A stretch of 64,000 nt of DNA, from the NCBI GenBank assembly GCA_025057595.1, contig JANXBK010000002.1, forward strand, positions 32,855 through 96,854. The letters run 5' to 3'. The notes below the pieces were generated by a model, which made no database searches, had not been told where the DNA came from, and worked only from the letters and a program-made list of their open reading frames with translations. This document shows, in pieces, positions 48,195-56,122 of the stretch (position 1 is its first letter; each line of letters begins with the position of its first letter). This stretch comes from Thermodesulfovibrio sp. GTDB lineage: Bacteria; Nitrospirota; Thermodesulfovibrionia; Thermodesulfovibrionales; Thermodesulfovibrionaceae. Position numbers and translations under genes: made by a program.

Positions 48195-48575
48195 TTATGC
48201 CTCCTTAGAATAAAAAATACCCTTTAGCTCCTCCATCCTTCTTAATATCTCTACAATCCATTCAGGAGGAATCTGACGGATGACCTCTTCTGTTCTCATA
48301 TCAATAATCTTTGATATAGGTATTTGAAGAATCTCATCAATTTGTATCTTAAGATATTTTTCAAGCATACTAAATTTATGTTTTAGTTCCTCCATAAGTC
48401 TGTTGAGATGTTCCGAAGAAATCGTTGTTTTTTTAGTATCAGATTGCTCTATAAGTGCGATCCGAATCCTTTTGAAATCACCTAATTGAAGAGTTTTATT
48501 TTGAGATATATCTGTTTTTGGGTATCTGTAAGGATTTATAATGATTGTCTCACCCTCTATACCATCCACTCTCAT
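48195..48575 (-). CDS. flaG: FlaG family flagellar protein
   Basis: 126 residues. The C-terminal KIIDMRTEEVIRQIPPEWIVEILRRMEELKGIFY matches the FlaG core, DKxTGEVIRQIPPE, with Met-Arg in place of the usual Asp-Lys. The N-terminal half is low in conserved residues. FlaG affects filament length in other bacteria. It lies between fliC (48-base gap with a hairpin) and fliD (no gap), which supports the assignment. Confidence 0.82.
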   Translation of the reverse strand: MRVDGIEGETIIINPYRYPKTDISQNKTLQLGDFKRIRIALIEQSDTKKTTISSEHLNRLMEELKHKFSMLEKYLKIQIDEILQIPISKIIDMRTEEVIRQIPPEWIVEILRRMEELKGIFYSKEA

Positions 48576-48599
48576 AGTGGAACTCCTAAAAATTTTTTA

Positions 48600-48617
48600 G
48601 GGGAGGTTACCCTCCCC
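48600..48617 (-). terminator. Hairpin after flagellin, probable leaky terminator
   Basis: GGGGAGG, a 4-nt loop, CCTCCCC: a 7-bp G+C stem in an A/T-rich gap between fliC and flaG. On the minus strand TAAAAAATTTTT follows, so the U-tract is offset; on the plus strand ATTTTTTT follows directly. The gap is too short for another promoter, so partial termination would make more flagellin than cap protein. Confidence 0.6.
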
Positions 48618-48623
48618 ATTTTT

Positions 48624-50225
48624 TTAACGGAGTAGCTGAAGTACAAGCTGTGGTAAAGCATTTGCTTGAGCAAGCATAGCCATACCAGCCTGCATTCTAA
48701 TCTGCATTGTAACAAAGCTGCTCATCTCAGCTGCAAAGTCTGTGTTACGAATAACGTTTTCAGCTTCTTTTGTGTTGTCATAGGCAGCTTTCTGTGTATC
48801 CCAAATTGCTTGTAAGTTGTTAATGACTGAACCAATCTGAGTACGGATTTTGTCAACTTTTTGTATTGCTTTATTTATAATATCCAAAGCAAGCTCAGCA
48901 TCTGCATTTGTTGTTACATTTAATGTTGTTAAATCATAAGCTGTAGCATTACCAGAGGCAGCAATTCCAAGTCCAGCTGCAGTAGTTGATATTCCTGTGA
49001 AATTATAACTATAGGCATCTATTCCAGCAATTGTTAAATCACCAACTTTAATACCAGAACCTGTATCTGAATCAGTTGTTCCTGCTGCGGTACTTGATAT
49101 CACGGAAGATGGGCCACCAAAGATTTGATTTAAATTAAAAGATGCAGTTATTGAAGTTGCTGCATCTGCAGAGGAAACACTCAGTGTTACCTGTGCTCCG
49201 ATAGTCTTTCCCTCCTCAGATCTGAGAGCCAAACTTCCGTTTTCATTATAAGCTCTTACTGAGAGTCCCTTGTTCACTGCTTGTGAGTTTATATCTGATA
49301 CAAGAGAGTCAAGATTAGAAAAGAGTGTTCCTGCCGCAGTTGTTGAAGCTGTTAAACTAATTGTCTTGGCAGGATCATTCATATTAGTATTTGATCCTTC
49401 TGTGATATATAGTGTTGCGGTAGCATTTACGGCATCAGTTTCTGAAACTACTACAGACACACCACTCCAAGCTGCTCCTGTTAATGAATTTGAAGCTCTT
49501 GCAGAGATTCCATTTAGTTGAAGATCACTGTTTGCATTAATTGCCTGGGCAATGGAGTAAGCATCAACAGCTCCTTGGGTGAGTCCACTGCTTAAATTGA
49601 TTCCATTTACAATTACAGAATCACCTGTTGCATAAGCCCAGTTTCCACTGACTATGGCTGAATAAGCTGAGGTATTAGACACTGTATATTTTCCACTTCC
49701 TTGCACTACAAATGCACCTAATGCTGTTGCTCTAACATCAGAAATACCAACAGTGATTACCTGATTTACTCTCGCACCATAGTGAATTACTTTGTCTGAA
49801 AATGTCCCATCAAGAAGTCTAATTCCGTTATACTCGGTGTCAGTTCCAATTTTCTGAATTGCGTCTACCAAACTTTTAACATCCCTCTGAAGTGCTGCTC
49901 TGGCATTTGGATCATTGATGTCATTTGCTGCAGACTGAGCCTTTGTGTAAATTGTTTGGAGTTTTTCAAAAATCTGACCAACGTTTGTTTCAGCAATCTG
50001 TAGTGCACTTATACCTGTCTGGATGTTACGATTACCCTGCTCAAGAGCTGCTGCAACAACGCTAAGCTGGTCAGCAATAAAAAGTCCTGCTGCATCATCA
50101 GCTGCTGAAAGGATTCTGTTACCTGTTGAAATTCTTAAAAGGGATTTGTTCATTGCCCTTTCGTTTCTTAGAAGGGCTGTGTGGGTTACTGTTGCCTCTG
50201 GGTTAAAATTAATTCTTAATGCCAT
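48624..50225 (-). CDS. fliC: Flagellin
   Basis: 533 residues. D0/D1 N-terminal helices (about 1-170) have LRISTGNRILSAADDAAGLFIADQL and LQKIGTDTEYNGIRLLDG, and the C-terminal helices (about 435-533) have DIINKAIQKVDKIRTQIG and the FliS-binding LAQANALPQLVLQLLR. The central 260 residues are Ser/Thr/Ala-rich, the variable surface domain. It has its own sigma-28 promoter and structured leader. A strong AAGGAGG lies 8 bases before the ATG. The D1 segment FEKLQTIYTKAQ differs from the TLR5-recognised LQRVRELAVQ. Confidence 0.95.
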   Translation of the reverse strand: MALRINFNPEATVTHTALLRNERAMNKSLLRISTGNRILSAADDAAGLFIADQLSVVAAALEQGNRNIQTGISALQIAETNVGQIFEKLQTIYTKAQSAANDINDPNARAALQRDVKSLVDAIQKIGTDTEYNGIRLLDGTFSDKVIHYGARVNQVITVGISDVRATALGAFVVQGSGKYTVSNTSAYSAIVSGNWAYATGDSVIVNGINLSSGLTQGAVDAYSIAQAINANSDLQLNGISARASNSLTGAAWSGVSVVVSETDAVNATATLYITEGSNTNMNDPAKTISLTASTTAAGTLFSNLDSLVSDINSQAVNKGLSVRAYNENGSLALRSEEGKTIGAQVTLSVSSADAATSITASFNLNQIFGGPSSVISSTAAGTTDSDTGSGIKVGDLTIAGIDAYSYNFTGISTTAAGLGIAASGNATAYDLTTLNVTTNADAELALDIINKAIQKVDKIRTQIGSVINNLQAIWDTQKAAYDNTKEAENVIRNTDFAAEMSSFVTMQIRMQAGMAMLAQANALPQLVLQLLR

Positions 50226-50232
50226 AATTTAA

Positions 50233-50242
50233 ACCTCCTTGT
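50233..50242 (-). promoter_or_regulatory. Flagellin RBS overlapping a CsrA-like site
   Basis: The minus strand reads ACAAGGAGGT, which matches the CsrA consensus ACARGGAUGU at nine of ten positions and includes the Shine-Dalgarno AAGGAGG. A second GGA lies in a hairpin loop at 50253-50269. Confidence 0.5.
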
Positions 50243-50252
50243 TTTTTCTTAG

Positions 50253-50269
50253 GGATGCCTCCTGCATCC
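50253..50269 (-). promoter_or_regulatory. Flagellin leader hairpin 2, AGGAG loop
   Basis: GGATGC, loop AGGAG, GCATCC: a perfect 6-bp stem presenting GGA in the loop, the classic CsrA-binding presentation. It lies about 11 nt upstream of the RBS site. Confidence 0.55.
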
Positions 50270-50270
50270 A

Positions 50271-50322
50271 GACAGCTTCAGGGTAAGTATTAATATCTTC
50301 ACCTCCCTTCTACCCTGCTGTC
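50271..50322 (-). promoter_or_regulatory. Flagellin leader stem-loop 1
   Basis: GACAGCAGGGTA pairs with TACCCT-GAA-GCTGTC: a 12-bp stem with a 3-nt bulge, starting a few bases after the predicted transcription start. The 25-nt loop contains GGGAGGTGAAG, another GGA sequence. Confidence 0.55.
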
Positions 50323-50332
50323 TTAATTTTTT

Positions 50333-50359
50333 ATATCGGTGAGTTTTTAAAAAAATTTA
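50333..50359 (-). promoter_or_regulatory. sigma-28 (FliA) promoter for fliC
   Basis: The minus strand reads TAAATTTT, 11 bp, ACCGATAT. The sigma-28 consensus is TAAAGTTT, 11 bp, GCCGATAA, so 7 of 8 and 6 of 8 positions match. The first three bases of the -35 are the lpxK stop codon. Confidence 0.75.
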
Positions 50360-51322
50360 AGTTAGATTTTTTATCTTTTCTAAAATTAAAATTATAGCCC
50401 TCTTAGGAATTTGAAAAGAAAAATCAATATAGTAGATATTAGATGGAGTATCTTTAAATCTTTTTATCTTTACAAAATCTTTCTTAGTAGTAACTATAAA
50501 ATCACAGCCTTCTGCAAGCCTTATAATTCTTCTTATTGTTTTTTCTGTATATTTTTTATGATCAATGAACTTCTTATAACCTAATATCTTAAAATCTTCC
50601 TTTTTTAGAAGGTCTAAAAAGCTTTCAAAACTTCCAATGCCAGCAAAGGCAAAAAGTTTTTGACTCTCTGGTATAAGCTCATCTTTGTTTTTATTAAAAA
50701 ATCCTAAAATGTTTACAGGACAAAAAAATATCTCTTTGCCAGATAAAGCTTTAAGAGTCTGAGAAAGTATCTCATTTTCTTTTTTTGTTATAAAAATCAT
50801 ATCTGCCTCTGAAATCTCACTTAAAGGAGAGCGCAGTATACCTAAAGGAATTAATCGGCTGTTTCCAACTCCTCTGTAACCATCAAAAAGAAGTATATTT
50901 AAGTCTTTTTTTAGTGACCAATGTTGGAATCCGTCATCAAGAACAAATACTGTGTTTTTCCCTAAATTTAGTCTCTCTATCGCATATGCTCCTGCTTCAT
51001 ATCTATCAATACCTTTTACAACAGTCAATCCCTCTTCAGCCATCATTAATGCTTCATCACCTACATCTTCTGGTTTATCAGACACAGTTACAATATGAGG
51101 TTTCCTAATCTTGCCTCGATATCCTCTTGTAAGCACAACTGGAAAATATCCTTCTTTTATAAGTATCTTTGAGAGCTCTACTGTAAAAGAGGTCTTCCCT
51201 GTGCCTCCAACTGTAAGATTACCTATACTTATAACTGGATAGGGAAGAGCTTTCTGGGTCTTTAATATTTTTTGTTTTTTTTTATTATAAAAAAATAAAT
51301 AAACTCTCTCTAATATATTCAT
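50357..51322 (-). CDS. lpxK: Tetraacyldisaccharide 4'-kinase
   Basis: 321 residues from the ATG at 51322, which shares one base with the upstream stop (TAATG); a TTG at 51331 is less likely. It phosphorylates the 4' position of the lipid A disaccharide at the inner membrane. The P-loop is GNLTVGGTGKTSFT, and FVLDDGFQHWSLKKD is the family signature. The stop codon is part of the fliC promoter. Last gene of the marC-cobO-cobC-lpxK run. Confidence 0.94.
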   Translation of the reverse strand: MNILERVYLFFYNKKKQKILKTQKALPYPVISIGNLTVGGTGKTSFTVELSKILIKEGYFPVVLTRGYRGKIRKPHIVTVSDKPEDVGDEALMMAEEGLTVVKGIDRYEAGAYAIERLNLGKNTVFVLDDGFQHWSLKKDLNILLFDGYRGVGNSRLIPLGILRSPLSEISEADMIFITKKENEILSQTLKALSGKEIFFCPVNILGFFNKNKDELIPESQKLFAFAGIGSFESFLDLLKKEDFKILGYKKFIDHKKYTEKTIRRIIRLAEGCDFIVTTKKDFVKIKRFKDTPSNIYYIDFSFQIPKRAIILILEKIKNLT

Positions 51323-51951
51323 TACTTCCAAAAAACTCCATTTATAAGCTTTACAACAGGATTTTGTCCATAAAACTCTATTATATTTACGCAGGCAAAC
51401 TCTTGCTCAATTCTGAAGATATTCTCAAGAGGAATCTCAAGAATATTACATATAATAACTCTATTTATTCCTCCATGAGCTACAATAAATATTTGACTGC
51501 TGTTATGAGTATCTACTATCTCCCTTAAAACTGCCTTTGCTCTTTTGCTTACATCTTCAGTGCTTTCTCCCTCTGGAGGTGAAAACTTCAAAGGATTTCT
51601 TCTCCATCTTTCAAACTCCTCTGGATATAAAGAAACTATGTCATTTATAGTAAGGCCTTCCCACTTGCCAAAGCTTCTTTCTTTAAGATTTTCTCTTATT
51701 TCTAATGGTACAGAAAGCTCCTCTGCTAATATATCTGCTGTTTTTTTAGCTCTACTTAAAGGAGAGGAGTAGACAACTTCCTTTTTTAATTCATATCTTT
51801 CTGAGTACTCCCTTAAAAATTTAGCTATTTGATATGCCTGCTTTTCACCACTCTTACTTAAGGGAATATCTATATGTCCTTTATATGCCCTTTTGTAACC
51901 CTCTGTTTCACCATGTCTTAATAAATACAAAACAATATCTGGCTTCATCAA
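51322..51951 (-). CDS. Histidine phosphatase family protein, likely alpha-ribazole phosphatase
   Basis: 209 residues. The phosphohistidine motif is LLRHGETEG, with SSPLSRAKKTADIL and a second catalytic His in IFIVAHGGINR. The superfamily includes phosphoglycerate mutase and CobC. Its position directly downstream of cobO (four-base overlap) favours CobC, which removes the phosphate from alpha-ribazole-5'-phosphate in cobalamin assembly. A general phosphatase cannot be excluded. Confidence 0.85.
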   Translation of the reverse strand: MMKPDIVLYLLRHGETEGYKRAYKGHIDIPLSKSGEKQAYQIAKFLREYSERYELKKEVVYSSPLSRAKKTADILAEELSVPLEIRENLKERSFGKWEGLTINDIVSLYPEEFERWRRNPLKFSPPEGESTEDVSKRAKAVLREIVDTHNSSQIFIVAHGGINRVIICNILEIPLENIFRIEQEFACVNIIEFYGQNPVVKLINGVFWK

Positions 51952-52460
51952 TACTCTATCCCCCTTCTTGCATTAACTCCTCTGTCAAAGTAGTGTTTTA
52001 TCTTTTTCATCTCTGTAACTAAATCTGCCTTATCAATAAGCCACTCTGGAGCATCTCTTCCTGTGATTATTAACTCTGTATGTTCAGGCTTTAGTTGAAG
52101 AATCTGCTCTGCCTCCTTTTTAGATATTAATCCTAATTTAACTGCCAGAGTAAACTCATCTAACACAACAATATCAAATCTACTACTTCTAATAAGCTCC
52201 TTTACACTTTCTAAACATTCCTTGACTGCTTGTATTTGAGCTTTTTTGGGTTTATCATATATAAAACCTGTAGTACAAATTATAACTTTAATTAAATCTG
52301 GAAATTTCTTAAGTATTTCAAGCTCCCCACTTTTTGCTTCTTTTATAAATTGAACAAATAAGACTTTTAATCCATTGCCAGCTGCTCTCACTGTAGCACC
52401 AACTGAAGCTGTTGTTTTTCCTTTACCATCACCTGTATATACCTGAATTAATCCTTTCAT
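51948..52460 (-). CDS. cobO: Cob(I)yrinic acid a,c-diamide adenosyltransferase
   Basis: 170 residues, the CobA/BtuR family. It adds the adenosyl group from ATP to cob(I)alamin or its precursors. The P-loop GDGKGKTTASVG lies at 11-22, and VVLDEFTLAVKLGLI and LIITGRDAPEWLIDKADLVTEM are the remaining motifs. It overlaps marC upstream and the phosphatase downstream, four bases each. No other cob genes are in the window. Confidence 0.95.
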   Translation of the reverse strand: MKGLIQVYTGDGKGKTTASVGATVRAAGNGLKVLFVQFIKEAKSGELEILKKFPDLIKVIICTTGFIYDKPKKAQIQAVKECLESVKELIRSSRFDIVVLDEFTLAVKLGLISKKEAEQILQLKPEHTELIITGRDAPEWLIDKADLVTEMKKIKHYFDRGVNARRGIEY

Positions 52461-53044
52461 ATGCCTAAAGTTTTTAAAAGCCCCCTTTTAATAAGACTCA
52501 CTGCAAAAGCACTTAAGATTAAAGCCATAACCTTTGCAAATGCTTTAATTCCATGGGTTCCCATTATTTTAATTAGAAACTCAGATTTTTCGAGCAATAT
52601 CCATGCAATTAAAAGATTTAAAGACAAAGACAGTATAACAATTGGATATCCATGGGTTTTTGCGAGTATTATCAAGGTGGTAAGAGTTGCTGGCCCTGAA
52701 AGAAGAGGAGTTCCAATTGGAACCGCACCAAGAGTATCAAAGGGAACTAACTCCTTAGGTTTTACCTTGAGGATTTCTGAGATTGAAATTATTAAAAGTA
52801 AAACTCCTCCAGCAATCATAAGATCCTCAAGTTTAATTCCGAGAATGGCAAATAAAAAATCTCCTAAGAAAAGAAAAGAGATAGCAACTAAAAAGGCGGT
52901 TATAACTGATTGCCTCGCCACTTTCTTTTTTTCAATTTGACTGAGAGGCTCAACCAAAGATATATAAATCGGAAGAATTCCTACAGCATCTATTGCAACA
53001 AAAAGAGGTATAAAACTCAACAGAAAACTCTTTACAATATCCAT
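52457..53044 (-). CDS. MarC family integral membrane protein
   Basis: 195 residues with about six membrane helices. The N-terminal FIPLFVAIDAVGILPIYISL, GGVLLLIISISEIL and FDTLGAVPIGTPLLSGPATLTTLI are MarC signatures. The family has no established transport substrate. The ATG has no RBS and lies 6 nt after an extended -10 (TGCTATCCT), so it may be leaderless. It diverges from polX with only 22 bases between the start codons, and heads the run to lpxK. Confidence 0.9.
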   Translation of the reverse strand: MDIVKSFLLSFIPLFVAIDAVGILPIYISLVEPLSQIEKKKVARQSVITAFLVAISFLFLGDFLFAILGIKLEDLMIAGGVLLLIISISEILKVKPKELVPFDTLGAVPIGTPLLSGPATLTTLIILAKTHGYPIVILSLSLNLLIAWILLEKSEFLIKIMGTHGIKAFAKVMALILSAFAVSLIKRGLLKTLGI

Positions 53045-53060
53045 TTATTAAGGATAGCAT
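53031..53060 (+). promoter_or_regulatory. Candidate promoter for polX overlapping the marC -10
   Basis: TTTACA (5 of 6), 18 bp, TAGCAT (4 of 6), then 6 nt to the polX ATG. On the opposite strand TGCTATCCT (53059-53051) is an extended -10 that ends 6 nt before the marC ATG. The two -10 elements overlap, so the polymerases should exclude each other. Confidence 0.45.
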
Positions 53061-53066
53061 AAAAAA

Positions 53067-54782
53067 ATGAAAAATGTTGAAATAGCTCGAATATTTAATG
53101 AGATAGCAGAGTTTCTTGAAATACTCAATGAAAACCCATTCCGTATTAGAGCATACAAAAAAGCAGCAAAAAGTATAGAGTCACTCTCAAGCTCTGTAGA
53201 TGAACTTTCAGAGGAAGATATTATTAAAATTCCAGGTATTGGTAAAGATCTTTTAGGAAAGATTAAGGAGTATCTGTCAACAGGCAAAGTAGCTCTACAT
53301 GAAGAGCTGAAAGAAAAAATTCCTTATGGAGTTATTACACTTATGGATATTCCAGGAATAGGTCCTAAAACTGCTAAGTTTTTGTATGAGACTCTAAATA
53401 TTAAGAGCATACAAGATTTAGAGAAAGCCTTAGATGAGGGAAAACTAAAGGGATTACCTGGATTTGGAGCAAAAACAGAAGAAAATATCCGCAAAGGTAT
53501 TGCCTCTTTTAAGAGAGGTATTGAAAGAAAACCACTTTTTAAGGTTTTACCAATAGCAAATGAGATTTTATCTTTAATGAAACAAAACAAATATATACTA
53601 AAGATTGAAATCGCAGGAAGTCTTCGGAGATGGAAAGATACAGTAAAAGACATAGATATAATCTGTGCAGCCTCTGAAAATGAAAAGGTAATTGAATACT
53701 TTATAAAACTTCCTCATATTAAAGAGGTGGTTGCAAAGGGCGAAACAAAAGTAAGTGCAATTCTAAAGGAGAGTATTCAAATTGATTTAAGGGTTGTGGA
53801 AGAGAAATCCTTTGGAGCAGCCTTAGCATATTTTACAGGCAGTAAAGAGCATAATATAAGAGTTAGAGAGCTTGCAAAACAGAGGGGATTAAAGATTAAT
53901 GAGTATGGAGTTTTTAGAGAGTCTGATGAAAAGTTTATTGGTGGTAGCTCTGAGGAGGAAGTTTATCAAGTAGTTGGACTTCCTTGGATTCCTCCTGAGT
54001 TAAGAGAAGACAGAGGTGAGATAGAGGCAGCCCTGAAAAACGCACTTCCTAAGATTATCTCTCTTGAAGACATAAAGGGAGATCTTCATATTCACTCTAA
54101 CTACTCCGATGGTTTTAACAGTATTGAAGAGATTGTAGCTGCAGCCTTAAAAAGAAACTACAAATATATAGCTATAACTGAGCACTCAAAGGGCCTCGGT
54201 GTTGCAAAGGGATTAACTGAAGACAGAATCTTTGAACAGAAAAAGGAGATTGAAAGATTAAGAAAGAGATATCCACAAATAGTAATTCTACAAGGAATAG
54301 AAGTAAACATTCTTCAAGACGGAAGCCTTGATTTAAAAGATGATACTCTTAAAGAGCTTGATTTAGTCATTGCCTCGGTGCATTCAGCCTTTAAGCAGGA
54401 AGAAAAGGAGATGACAAAAAGAGTTATTAAAGCTATTATGAATCCTTATGTTCATATAATCGGACATCCTACAGGAAGACTTATAGGTGAGAGAGAGCCC
54501 TACAAGATTGACATTGATGAAGTAATAAAGGCTGCAAGTGATTATGGAAAGTTTCTTGAGATTAACTCCTATCCTCTTAGGATGGACTTAAATGATATAA
54601 ATGCAAAAAAAGCTAAGGAGAAGGGAGTAAAATTAGTCGTAAACACTGATGCTCACTCAATCACTCAGCTTGACTATATTGTTTATGGAGTATCCGTTGC
54701 CAAAAGAGCATGGCTTGAAACTCATAATATCTTAAATACCTTTGAAGTAGAAGAGTTAATGAAATTAATTAGAAAAATCTAA
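53067..54782 (+). CDS. polX: DNA polymerase/3'-5' exonuclease PolX
   Basis: 571 residues. An N-terminal 8-kDa HhH domain (about 1-80, IPGIGKDLLGKIKEYL), a second HhH (DIPGIGPKTAKFLY), the polymerase-beta palm with GSLRRWKDTVKDIDII and the third Asp in IQIDLRVV, and a C-terminal PHP domain (about 330-571) with GDLHIHSNYSDG, ITEHSKG and VNTDAHS. It fills short gaps in base-excision repair, and the PHP domain gives the 3'-5' exonuclease. Single plus-strand gene; its stop overlaps the next convergent gene by four bases. Confidence 0.95.
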   Translation: MKNVEIARIFNEIAEFLEILNENPFRIRAYKKAAKSIESLSSSVDELSEEDIIKIPGIGKDLLGKIKEYLSTGKVALHEELKEKIPYGVITLMDIPGIGPKTAKFLYETLNIKSIQDLEKALDEGKLKGLPGFGAKTEENIRKGIASFKRGIERKPLFKVLPIANEILSLMKQNKYILKIEIAGSLRRWKDTVKDIDIICAASENEKVIEYFIKLPHIKEVVAKGETKVSAILKESIQIDLRVVEEKSFGAALAYFTGSKEHNIRVRELAKQRGLKINEYGVFRESDEKFIGGSSEEEVYQVVGLPWIPPELREDRGEIEAALKNALPKIISLEDIKGDLHIHSNYSDGFNSIEEIVAAALKRNYKYIAITEHSKGLGVAKGLTEDRIFEQKKEIERLRKRYPQIVILQGIEVNILQDGSLDLKDDTLKELDLVIASVHSAFKQEEKEMTKRVIKAIMNPYVHIIGHPTGRLIGEREPYKIDIDEVIKAASDYGKFLEINSYPLRMDLNDINAKKAKEKGVKLVVNTDAHSITQLDYIVYGVSVAKRAWLETHNILNTFEVEELMKLIRKI

Positions 54783-54940
54783 TCCTTTTTCTCCTTTTCC
54801 TTTTTCTCTTCCTCCTCTTCTGTTTTTATTGTTATATCCTTAACAAAATCAGGACATCTCTGTCCTGCTTTGAGAGTAAACTGCTTTTGACAAGTAGCTC
54901 TCCATGCACAAATTACACATATTGGTTTTGATTCATACAT
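54779..54940 (-). CDS. Four-cysteine 53-residue protein downstream of recO
   Basis: Starts ATG at 54940, with GGGAG 8 bases upstream, and ends TAG at 54779. CVICAWRATC (residues 8-17) and a fourth Cys at 29 (RCPDF) give Cys8, Cys11, Cys17, Cys29, a likely zinc or Fe-S ligand set. After residue 40 the tail is almost pure Glu/Lys. It lies 12 bases after the recO stop on the same strand, so it belongs to the era-recO run. I do not recognise a named family. Function unknown. Confidence 0.7.
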   Translation of the reverse strand: MYESKPICVICAWRATCQKQFTLKAGQRCPDFVKDITIKTEEEEEKKEKEKKD

Positions 54941-54952
54941 ATCTGTCTCCCT

Positions 54953-55669
54953 TTAAAGTTTTATTTTATTATAACTCAATATAGTTTGAATATGACTGTC
55001 AATAAATCTCTCTACCGCTTGAGTTAGGCTTTCAGGCAGGTGAACTCTTTTAAGATATCTTACATCCCAGTTTGAAAAGCTAGTTATTAATTGAGCTATA
55101 TTTTTTGAGAAACTCCTAAACTCTTTACCTTCTTTCTTTAAACACTCTTTACAGAGAGGAAAACCCTCTGAGTAGTAAAAAACTCCATTTAGTTTTTTAG
55201 CACATACCCCACAGTAAAGAAAATCAGGCAAATAGCCAAGACTCTTAAGGATGGCTATCTTTAGATAAAGTAGATATTTATCCGGCGTATTTGACTCTTT
55301 AATTTGAAAGAGGGTTTCAGTAAAAGTTAAAAAAAGCTTTGGATTAGCCTCTTTTTTTGGAGATATTTGTATAATAAATCTTAAGATTTCAGCAATTTTT
55401 TTAAATAGATTAAAGTTTTCTCTTATCTTGTAAAAGGACTCTATTATATCTGATTGAATTATACGTTGAAGACGATCCTCCCTTCCAATGAAGGCAACTT
55501 TTGAGTAAGTCAAAGGCTCCAGAGAGCTCCCAAATCGACTTTTTATCTTTCTTGGACTTTTTGCAAAGAGATTTAAAACTCCGTATTCCTTTGTAAAATA
55601 AACAACAATTAAATCAGCTTCTCCATAAGGATAGTTATTAAGGACTATTGCTTCAGTGGTATATAGCAC
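54953..55669 (-). CDS. recO: DNA repair protein RecO
   Basis: 238 residues from a GTG start that shares one base with the upstream stop (TAGTG). RecO anneals DNA and, with RecR, loads RecA at gaps. An N-terminal OB fold (about 1-80, TEAIVLNNYPYGEADLIVVYF) is followed by a helical domain with a zinc finger, CGVC near 152 and CKEC near 173. The nuclease-like protein and era lie upstream; era-recO linkage is common in bacteria. Confidence 0.94.
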   Translation of the reverse strand: MLYTTEAIVLNNYPYGEADLIVVYFTKEYGVLNLFAKSPRKIKSRFGSSLEPLTYSKVAFIGREDRLQRIIQSDIIESFYKIRENFNLFKKIAEILRFIIQISPKKEANPKLFLTFTETLFQIKESNTPDKYLLYLKIAILKSLGYLPDFLYCGVCAKKLNGVFYYSEGFPLCKECLKKEGKEFRSFSKNIAQLITSFSNWDVRYLKRVHLPESLTQAVERFIDSHIQTILSYNKIKL

Positions 55670-56121
55670 TACATTATGTTGCCGAAGTCCTCAGGCTTAA
55701 GATTCTTAAGCCATTCATCAAGCTCATCAGTTTTTCTAATCTCAAAGATTCCTTCTTCAACAAAGATAGGTGCTTGAACTCTAAGGGCTATTGCAACTGC
55801 ATCTGATGGGCGGGAGTCAATTGTTCTTTCTTTTACACCATCATGGGCATAAATGAGCGCATAGTAAGTATTATCAATTAAATCTGTAATCACTACTTTA
55901 GTAACTTTTACCTCAAGCTCATCAAGAATGTTTTTTATAAGATCATGTGTAAGAGGCCTTGGAGTGATGACCTTACCAAGTGCTAAGGCGATTGAGTCTG
56001 CCTCAGGCTTTCCAATCCATATAGGAAGTGTCTCATTACCATTAACCTCCTGAAGCAACAAAATATACATCCCTGTTCTGGGATCAAATAGTAAACCTTC
56101 TACTTTCATCTCAATTAACAT
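55669..56121 (-). CDS. Bifunctional nuclease family protein (DUF151)
   Basis: 150 residues, an alpha/beta single-domain protein. EGLLFDPRTGMYILLLQE, LPIWIGKPEADSIALAL and DSRPSDAVAIALRVQAPIFV are the family hallmarks. Plant members have RNase and DNase activity; the bacterial role is unsettled. The ATG at 56121 may be replaced by one at 56109. Lies between era (1-base gap) and recO (1-base overlap). Confidence 0.9.
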   Translation of the reverse strand: MLIEMKVEGLLFDPRTGMYILLLQEVNGNETLPIWIGKPEADSIALALGKVITPRPLTHDLIKNILDELEVKVTKVVITDLIDNTYYALIYAHDGVKERTIDSRPSDAVAIALRVQAPIFVEEGIFEIRKTDELDEWLKNLKPEDFGNIM

Positions 56122-56122
56122 T

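Noticed and set aside
48624-50225. Repeat array in the flagellin central domain
   Set aside because: Ser/Thr/Ala-rich but without a recognisable repeated unit; typical variable flagellin domain.
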